From Chloroflexota bacterium (GTDB lineage: Bacteria > Chloroflexota > Dehalococcoidia > UBA3495), in the NCBI GenBank assembly GCA_022563275.1, contig JADFNR010000049.1, positions 1-11,711 on the forward strand: 11,711 nt of DNA. Reading direction: 5' to 3'. Below the pieces are notes generated by a model. It saw nothing but the letters and a program-made list of their open reading frames with translations. It made no database searches and had not been told where the DNA came from. The position numbers and the translations under genes were made by a program. Shown here piece after piece: positions 7,295 through 11,711 of the stretch (positions within the stretch are counted from its first letter, which is position 1; every line of letters begins with the position of its first letter).

Positions 7295-9160
7295 ATGCCT
7301 CTACCGCTGGTCGAACAGCGCCTACTGGCGACCCCAGAAAGTCCGGGCGTCTACTTGATGAAGGACCCTCGGGGCACCGTCTTGTATGTGGGCAAGGCCA
7401 GCGTTCTCCGCAACCGTCTCCGGTCTTACTTCGGGTCGCCCAGCAATCTGCCCAACAAGATCCGCCGCATGTTGGGGCACCTCCACGATTTCGAGTACAT
7501 CGTCACCGACTCACCGGCCGAGGCCCTGATCCTGGAGAATACCCTCATCAAGCGGTACAAGCCCCGCTACAACGCCCGGCTGAAAGACGACAAGACCTAC
7601 CCTTATCTCAAGATTGACCTTAGCGAGGAGTTCCCCCGGGTGTACATCACCCGGCGGGTGCTCAAGGACGGGGCCCGCTATTTCGGACCCTTCGCCACCG
7701 CGGGCACCGTGCGCAAGACCATGGACCTGGTGAAACGGCTCTTCCCCTACCGCTCCTGCACCAAGAACATCACCGGCAAAGACGCACGCCCCTGCCTGGA
7801 GTACTACATCAACCGCTGCGTGGCCCCCTGCACGGGCTACGCCAGCAAAGAGGACTACGCAAAGGTCATCGGCCAGGTTGTCATGTTCATGGAAGGCGAC
7901 ACCACGGCGGTGACCGACGACCTGAAGACCAACATGAATCAGGCATCGGAAAAGCTGGAATTCGAGCGCGCCGCCGTCCTCCGGGACCGGATCAAGGCCG
8001 TTGAGAAGGTGGCCGAGGAACAGCGGATCACGGTCGATTCCAATCCCGTCAGCGACATGGACGTGATCGCCCTGGCCCAGGGCAGCAACGAGACCTGGGT
8101 TGAGGTGTTCTTCATCCGGAAGGGCAAGCTGATCGGCCGGGACCACTTCTTCATGGAGGGTACCCAGGACGATGCCGAAGAGTTGGTGCTGGGACAGTTC
8201 GTCAAGCAGTTCTACCAGACGGCGGCCCTGGTGGTGCCCCCCAGGATAGTTGTCCAGCACATGCCCGAGGACCATGAAGCCATCGTTGAGTGGTTGCGCC
8301 AGGTGCGCGGCGGGGCCGTCCGGCTGGTGTGTCCGCAGCGCGGTATCCATAAACAGTTGCTCCAGAGCGTGGCCGACAACGCCCGCCAGGGCCTGGCCCA
8401 ACACCGCATCACCTGGATGGACAACACCGATGTCATCCAGCAGGCCATCTCCGATCTGGAGGAGGAACTGAGCCTGCCTCTCCCGCTGCGCCGCATGGAA
8501 TGCTACGACATATCCCACATCCAGGGCAGCAACACCGTTGCCAGCATGGTGGTGTTCGAAGACGGCAAACCCAAGCCGGCCCATTACCGGCGATTCAAGA
8601 TCAAGACCGTGGAGGGGGTTGACGATTTCGAGAGCATCCGTGAAGTGCTGCGCCGCCGGTTCAAGCGCCTGGCCGCTGCAAGGGCCGCCGAGAAACGCGG
8701 CGAGGGCGAGGGACCCGGAGCAGACAGCTTCGGAGTGGTCCCTGATCTGGTGCTGATCGACGGAGGCAAAGGCCAGTTGTCCGCGGCGTTGGAGGTGTTC
8801 TTGGAGTTGGGGTTGGAAGATGTTCCCCTGGCGTCTTTGGCCAAGGAGAACGAAGAACTGTTCGTCCCCCATTCTCCCGAACCCATCATCCTGCCCCGTG
8901 ATTCCCAAGCCCTCTACTTGGTGCAGCGGATCCGCGATGAGGCCCACCGGTTCGCCATCACCTATCACCGGAACCTGCGCAGCAAGAGCAGCTTGAAGTC
9001 TCCCCTGGACAACGTCACCGGCATCGGACCCAAACGTAAGCGGATGCTCATGCGCCGGTTCGGTACACTAAAGGGTATCAAAGAGGCGGCGGTGGACGAT
9101 CTGGCGTCGGTCCCCGGCATGACCCGGTCGCTGGCCATCAGGCTTAAGCAGACCATCTAG
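7295..9160 (+). CDS. uvrC: Excinuclease ABC subunit C (UvrC)
   Basis: Nucleotide excision repair nuclease; recruited by UvrB to damaged DNA, it cuts on both sides of the lesion. 621 residues, a normal length. Domains in order: GIY-YIG nuclease (about 15-93; GVYLMKD, LYVGKA, NRLRSYF), which makes the 3' cut; a four-Cys cluster (155, 167, 175, 179 in CTKN...CLEYYINRCVAPC), the iron-sulfur ligand set known from E. coli UvrC; a UVR motif (about 208-243) for UvrB contact; the RNase H-like nuclease with Asp405 (CYDISH), Asp489 (LIDGGKGQ) and His551 (RDEAHRFA), which makes the 5' cut; and a tandem helix-hairpin-helix (572-618; VTGIGPKRKR, ASVPGMTRSLA). It starts five bases after the upstream gene with no strong ribosome binding site of its own, so translation probably depends on coupling. 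No terminator is evident behind it. Confidence 0.97.
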   Translation: MPLPLVEQRLLATPESPGVYLMKDPRGTVLYVGKASVLRNRLRSYFGSPSNLPNKIRRMLGHLHDFEYIVTDSPAEALILENTLIKRYKPRYNARLKDDKTYPYLKIDLSEEFPRVYITRRVLKDGARYFGPFATAGTVRKTMDLVKRLFPYRSCTKNITGKDARPCLEYYINRCVAPCTGYASKEDYAKVIGQVVMFMEGDTTAVTDDLKTNMNQASEKLEFERAAVLRDRIKAVEKVAEEQRITVDSNPVSDMDVIALAQGSNETWVEVFFIRKGKLIGRDHFFMEGTQDDAEELVLGQFVKQFYQTAALVVPPRIVVQHMPEDHEAIVEWLRQVRGGAVRLVCPQRGIHKQLLQSVADNARQGLAQHRITWMDNTDVIQQAISDLEEELSLPLPLRRMECYDISHIQGSNTVASMVVFEDGKPKPAHYRRFKIKTVEGVDDFESIREVLRRRFKRLAAARAAEKRGEGEGPGADSFGVVPDLVLIDGGKGQLSAALEVFLELGLEDVPLASLAKENEELFVPHSPEPIILPRDSQALYLVQRIRDEAHRFAITYHRNLRSKSSLKSPLDNVTGIGPKRKRMLMRRFGTLKGIKEAAVDDLASVPGMTRSLAIRLKQTI

Positions 9161-9189
9161 CCGCTCCATCAGTCGCGCCTGATTCACGC

Positions 9190-9218
9190 CTGACTGGTCC
9201 ACTGCTCTACACTTATAC
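9190..9218 (+). promoter_or_regulatory. Possible promoter for the winged-helix-like gene
   Basis: CTGACT (9190-9195), then 17-18 nt to TTATAC/TATACC around 9213-9219. Two copies of CGCCTGA (9176-9182 and 9187-9193) lie 11 bp apart, one helical turn, over the -35 region and could bind a regulator. Weak evidence. Confidence 0.25.
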
Positions 9219-9247
9219 CCAGTACCCCATTTGCCTTTGGAGAGACC

Positions 9248-9967
9248 GTGGAGTACGATGTGCTTCCAAAGGATAACAATGGGTATCCTGTTACCTATGG
9301 TTTAAGTGTAAACATGGTCAAAGTATCCATATCTCTGCCCAACAACACGCAGATCACCTTCGAGTCCGAGGAGTCCGAGGTGCTGCATGAAGTCGTGGGC
9401 ATGGTGTTGCGGGACCTGCCCCGGGACCTGATGCAGTCGCCTGGTGTAATCGCGGCCGGCGGGCCGGAGGAAAAAAGTACCAGCGTAGCCGCATCGGCGC
9501 TGTCTACAGAAACGATGACAACGGAAACTGCCTCGCCTCCGGTGCCTCAACCGGCGGCCTCTCAGTCAGTGGAGTCCGTATCCCCACCGCCAACTACTTC
9601 CAGTAGAGGGACCGTTGATACCCACGATGGCAATGGGCCTGCGGCGGCGGCTCCTCCCGAGTTTCTCTCCGAAGTTGGCCGGGAGGGTTTCATGGCTTTC
9701 TGCCGGGACGCCAAACCGCTGGGCGACATGCGTCGAGTCGTCGTAGCCGCCGAGGGCGCCAACCGCCATTTTGGGGTTGACGGTGTGAACGCCGAAGACC
9801 TTGGCTGGCTCTTTGATGTGGCCGGTTGGCGCAGACCGGGCAACTTCACCCAGACCCTCCGCAATGCCGCCCGCTCCAAGTTCGGCTGGCTGGAACGCAT
9901 ACCAGGCCGCTCTGGCCGCTATGCCGCCACGCCCCTGGGCCTCTCAAAAACCCTCCCCAGCGGCTAA
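9248..9967 (+). CDS. Unknown protein with C-terminal winged-helix-like region
   Basis: 239 residues, family not recognised. Three parts are visible. Residues 1-65 look folded, with a beta-rich start (VKVSISLPNNTQITFES, 24-40) and a helix (VLHEVVGMVLRDLP). Residues 70-138 are a Ser/Thr/Pro/Ala-rich linker, probably disordered. Residues 139-233 form a compact alpha-plus-beta region (FMAFCRDAKPL, RVVVAAEGANRHFGVDGVNA, LGWLFDVAGW, FTQTLRNAARSKFGWLERIP, RSGRYAATPLG) whose helix-helix-wing order suggests a DNA-binding winged helix; this is inference from pattern only. The GTG start at 9248 is supported by GGAG five bases upstream; a later ATG at 9314 has no ribosome binding site. No membrane segment or signal peptide. 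It is a single gene followed by a terminator-like hairpin. A regulatory role is possible, not shown. Confidence 0.7.
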   Translation: MEYDVLPKDNNGYPVTYGLSVNMVKVSISLPNNTQITFESEESEVLHEVVGMVLRDLPRDLMQSPGVIAAGGPEEKSTSVAASALSTETMTTETASPPVPQPAASQSVESVSPPPTTSSRGTVDTHDGNGPAAAAPPEFLSEVGREGFMAFCRDAKPLGDMRRVVVAAEGANRHFGVDGVNAEDLGWLFDVAGWRRPGNFTQTLRNAARSKFGWLERIPGRSGRYAATPLGLSKTLPSG

Positions 9968-9999
9968 CGGCGGCGGCCCAGCCGCGTTTTCTTCTGTTT
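9960..9999 (+). terminator. Probable rho-independent terminator
   Basis: GCGGCT (9960-9965), overlapping the stop codon, pairs with AGCCGC (9980-9985); an alternative stem uses GCGGC (9970-9974) with GCCGC (9981-9985). TTTTCTTCTGTTT follows. Confidence 0.55.
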
Positions 10000-10063
10000 G
10001 ACTGCCTCCGGGTTTCTCTTTCGGGGCTCAGCTGTTTTCCCACATCCTTTCAGGTGAACTCCG

Positions 10064-10069
10064 TATAAT
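10064..10069 (+). promoter_or_regulatory. -10 box upstream of the PIG-L deacetylase gene
   Basis: A perfect TATAAT lies 74 nt before the ATG. No convincing -35 is found 16-18 nt upstream, so an activator or upstream contact may be needed. Confidence 0.4.
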
Positions 10070-10142
10070 GGCTGGCGGGCCGCCGCCTATCTGCGTCCCA
10101 TTCATGCGGGCAATTTCCTCGGAGGAGAACACCTAGAACTGG

Positions 10143-10886
10143 ATGGAAATATTGAAAACAGCGCCCAGGAGGGTCATGGCGGTCACCCCACATCCCGACG
10201 ATTGCGAGGGCGGATGCGGCGGTACGCTGGCCAAATGGGTCAGGGAATCGGGGACCGTGGCTTCCGTGGTGATGTGCACCAACGGCAACAAGGGGACCGG
10301 GGACCGGGAAATGAGCCCGGACCGGCTGGCCGCCACCAGACGGGCGGAACAACGGAACGCCTCCGACTTAGTGGGAGTCACTGACGTGGTCTTTCTAGAC
10401 CACCCCGACGGCGGACTGGAGGACACCGAACTGTTCCGCAGTCAGGTGACCCGGGAGATACGCCGCTTCAAACCGGACCTGATCCTCTGTATCGACCCCT
10501 ACCGCAGCACCTCCCACACCCACCGCGACCACCGCATGAGCGGACAGGTCGCCCTGGACGCCGCGTTCACCTACGCGTGGAGCTACCAGCACTTTCCGGA
10601 GCAGATAACGGAGGAAGGGCTGGAACCGCACCGCGTCGAGCAGGCCTTTCTCTGGGGCGGCGAAGAACCCGACGTTTTTGTTGATATCAAGTTTTACCTG
10701 GACGTCAAGGTCGACTCTCTGGGCGCTCACGCCAGCCAGATGAGGTCAACCCGTGAAGAACGGCTGGAACGGGTCAGGAACCACTCGGGACGTCACAAAG
10801 AGGCCACCGGCCTGGACTACGCCGAAGGTTTCCGGCGCATCAACTTCAACCTGGGCTCTCTGGAGTGGCGCCTACTGCACACCTAG
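10143..10886 (+). CDS. PIG-L/LmbE family zinc deacetylase
   Basis: 247 residues. The family removes the acetyl group from N-acetylglucosamine conjugates using one zinc ion. The metal site is complete: PHPDDCE (16-22) gives zinc ligands His17 and Asp20 with catalytic Asp19, and HRDHR (127-131) supplies the third ligand, His130. The stretch EGGCGGTLAKW (22-32) after it and DVVFLDHPDGGL (81-92) are typical. No signal peptide, so it acts in the cytosol. The substrate cannot be told: MshB and Mca of mycothiol, BshB of bacillithiol and several sugar or antibiotic deacetylases share this fold, and no thiol-synthesis gene is adjacent. A strong GGAGGAG (10121-10127) stands 15 bases before the ATG, longer than usual; no other start codon lies in better range. 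Confidence 0.88.
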   Translation: MEILKTAPRRVMAVTPHPDDCEGGCGGTLAKWVRESGTVASVVMCTNGNKGTGDREMSPDRLAATRRAEQRNASDLVGVTDVVFLDHPDGGLEDTELFRSQVTREIRRFKPDLILCIDPYRSTSHTHRDHRMSGQVALDAAFTYAWSYQHFPEQITEEGLEPHRVEQAFLWGGEEPDVFVDIKFYLDVKVDSLGAHASQMRSTREERLERVRNHSGRHKEATGLDYAEGFRRINFNLGSLEWRLLHT

Positions 10887-10972
10887 CTGATGGCCACAAC
10901 ATTGATAGGGCCGGAAGGGGAGGGTGAACGCTCTTCGTCAGAACTCGAAATCCGATATCCAGGAACCCGTCG

Positions 10973-11711
10973 CTACGGCGTGTCCGTCTGCCATAGCACT
11001 TCGAATATATGTTCCTGGTCATCGAACCCTTTAAGCGTTCTCATCCCAAAATCCGAGTACTTATGCTCGGTGTTGGACGGGCCATTGGCGACCTGCATTA
11101 ATAGGTCGGACACCAATATCTGGCCTCCGGCGGACTCATCCATTATTCTGGCGGCCATGACGACGGTGGAGCCAAAGTAATCATCTTCCTCTTTGATCAC
11201 TTCCCCTAAGTTAAGACCGATGCGCACCTTAAGTTGCCGGTCGGGGTTCTCGATGTTGAACTCCCGCAGGTCTTTTTGAATATCCACCGCGCAAGAAACG
11301 GCCTTCCGGGCGCTGTAGAAGGCAATCATGAAGCCGTCGCCGGTGGTTTTCACCTCCTGGCCGCCATGATTGTCCAGTTGCTGGCGGATTATCCTCCTGT
11401 GGGACGCCAACAGAACCTGGTTCTCCTCATCTCCCAGCCGTGTGAGCATTTGAGTGGAGCCTTCCAAGTCGGTAAACATGATGCTGGCGGTGATCTGGCG
11501 CACGCGGCGCTCGAGCTGGGTGTAGGCTTGCTCCAGTTCTTGGACCAACTTCTGCCGCTGCTCCTCGGCGATCTTGTTGGCCCTTCGTACTTCCGCCTCT
11601 CGCAGTTCCCTTTCAACGGCGGGTCCTAGTCTGGCCAGGTTGTTCTTCATGATGTAGTCATGGGCGCCGGACTTCATGGCCGCCACGGCAAGGTCTTCGC
11701 CGATGCTGCCC
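10973..11711 (-). CDS. Receiver domain-class III nucleotide cyclase fusion (5' end outside window)
   Basis: 245 residues are visible, reading from the right edge to TAG 10973-10975. The first about 30 (GSIGEDLAVAAMKSGAHDYI, then MKNNLARL) match the end of a response-regulator receiver domain; its phosphorylated Asp lies outside the window. A charged helix follows (about 29-75, REAEVRRANKIAEEQRQKL), probably a coiled-coil signalling linker. The class III cyclase domain starts ITASIMFTDLEGST. Metal-binding Asp81 and Asp125 (KTTGDGF), and the purine-specifying Lys121 and Asp177 (DDYFG), are present, indicating ATP rather than GTP. The transition-state Asn of the VNxAAR motif is Val184 here (STVVMAARIMD), while Arg188 is kept. 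The likely role is phosphorylation-controlled cAMP synthesis, but the missing Asn makes full activity uncertain. It converges on the deacetylase gene; I see nothing notable in the 86-nt gap. Confidence 0.88.
   Translation of the reverse strand, partial: GSIGEDLAVAAMKSGAHDYIMKNNLARLGPAVERELREAEVRRANKIAEEQRQKLVQELEQAYTQLERRVRQITASIMFTDLEGSTQMLTRLGDEENQVLLASHRRIIRQQLDNHGGQEVKTTGDGFMIAFYSARKAVSCAVDIQKDLREFNIENPDRQLKVRIGLNLGEVIKEEDDYFGSTVVMAARIMDESAGGQILVSDLLMQVANGPSNTEHKYSDFGMRTLKGFDDQEHIFEVLWQTDTP

Noticed and set aside
7511..8968. 485-residue open frame on the minus strand
   Set aside because: It lies wholly inside uvrC, whose motifs and length are complete; the frame is open because of GC-rich codon use, and its translation resembles no family.
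10890..11180. 96-residue plus-strand frame after the deacetylase gene
   Set aside because: Most of it is antisense to the cyclase domain, it has no ribosome binding site, and its sequence matches nothing.

Overview
This is an 11.7 kb piece of a GC-rich bacterial chromosome. It carries mostly housekeeping and metabolic genes, cut at both ends. The gene mix suggests an uncultured Chloroflexota-like bacterium (Dehalococcoidia/SAR202 type): a GroEL without the GGM tail, an archaeal-type dUTPase, a thiolase-like SCP-x protein, a cobalamin/Fe-S QueG and a receiver-plus-cyclase signalling protein. The lineage is an inference from remembered family resemblance; no rRNA or other decisive marker is present.

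Layout. 1-1455 is a groEL gene missing its 5' end, followed by a long hairpin. 1565-2083 encodes an archaeal-type dUTPase of the dCTP deaminase superfamily. 2111-2272 is a non-coding, nested inverted repeat that looks like a small mobile repeat; its right end supplies a good -35 box for the next gene. 2350-3537 is queG, the last step of queuosine synthesis. It converges on an EVE-domain gene (3534-4124, minus strand) and their stop codons overlap. A divergent intergenic region with a well-formed promoter leads into a thiolase-like gene (4343-5509) that lacks the thiolase nucleophile, closed by a strong terminator. After an AT-rich spacer comes a xerD-type recombinase (5746-6672) followed by a 67-nt hairpin. 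Next is a two-gene unit: a small tail-anchored membrane protein (6891-7289) and uvrC (7295-9160), 5 nt apart. An unrecognised protein with a C-terminal winged-helix-like region follows (9248-9967), then a PIG-L/LmbE deacetylase (10143-10886). The minus-strand 3' part of a receiver-domain/class III nucleotide cyclase fusion (10973-11711) runs off the right edge.

How the genes relate. There is no single pathway. Several products deal with nucleic acid quality: dUTPase keeps uracil out of DNA, UvrC excises damage, XerD resolves chromosome dimers, QueG modifies tRNA, and the EVE protein probably binds modified nucleic acid. Most genes look like separate short transcription units. I see no CRISPR array, tRNA, rRNA, transposase, prophage or recognisable defence system, and nothing that amounts to a clearly new biological system. 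The items most worth a second look are the repeat-derived queG promoter, the two enzyme-like proteins with altered active sites, a weak dif-like sequence next to xerD, and the two proteins of unknown function.
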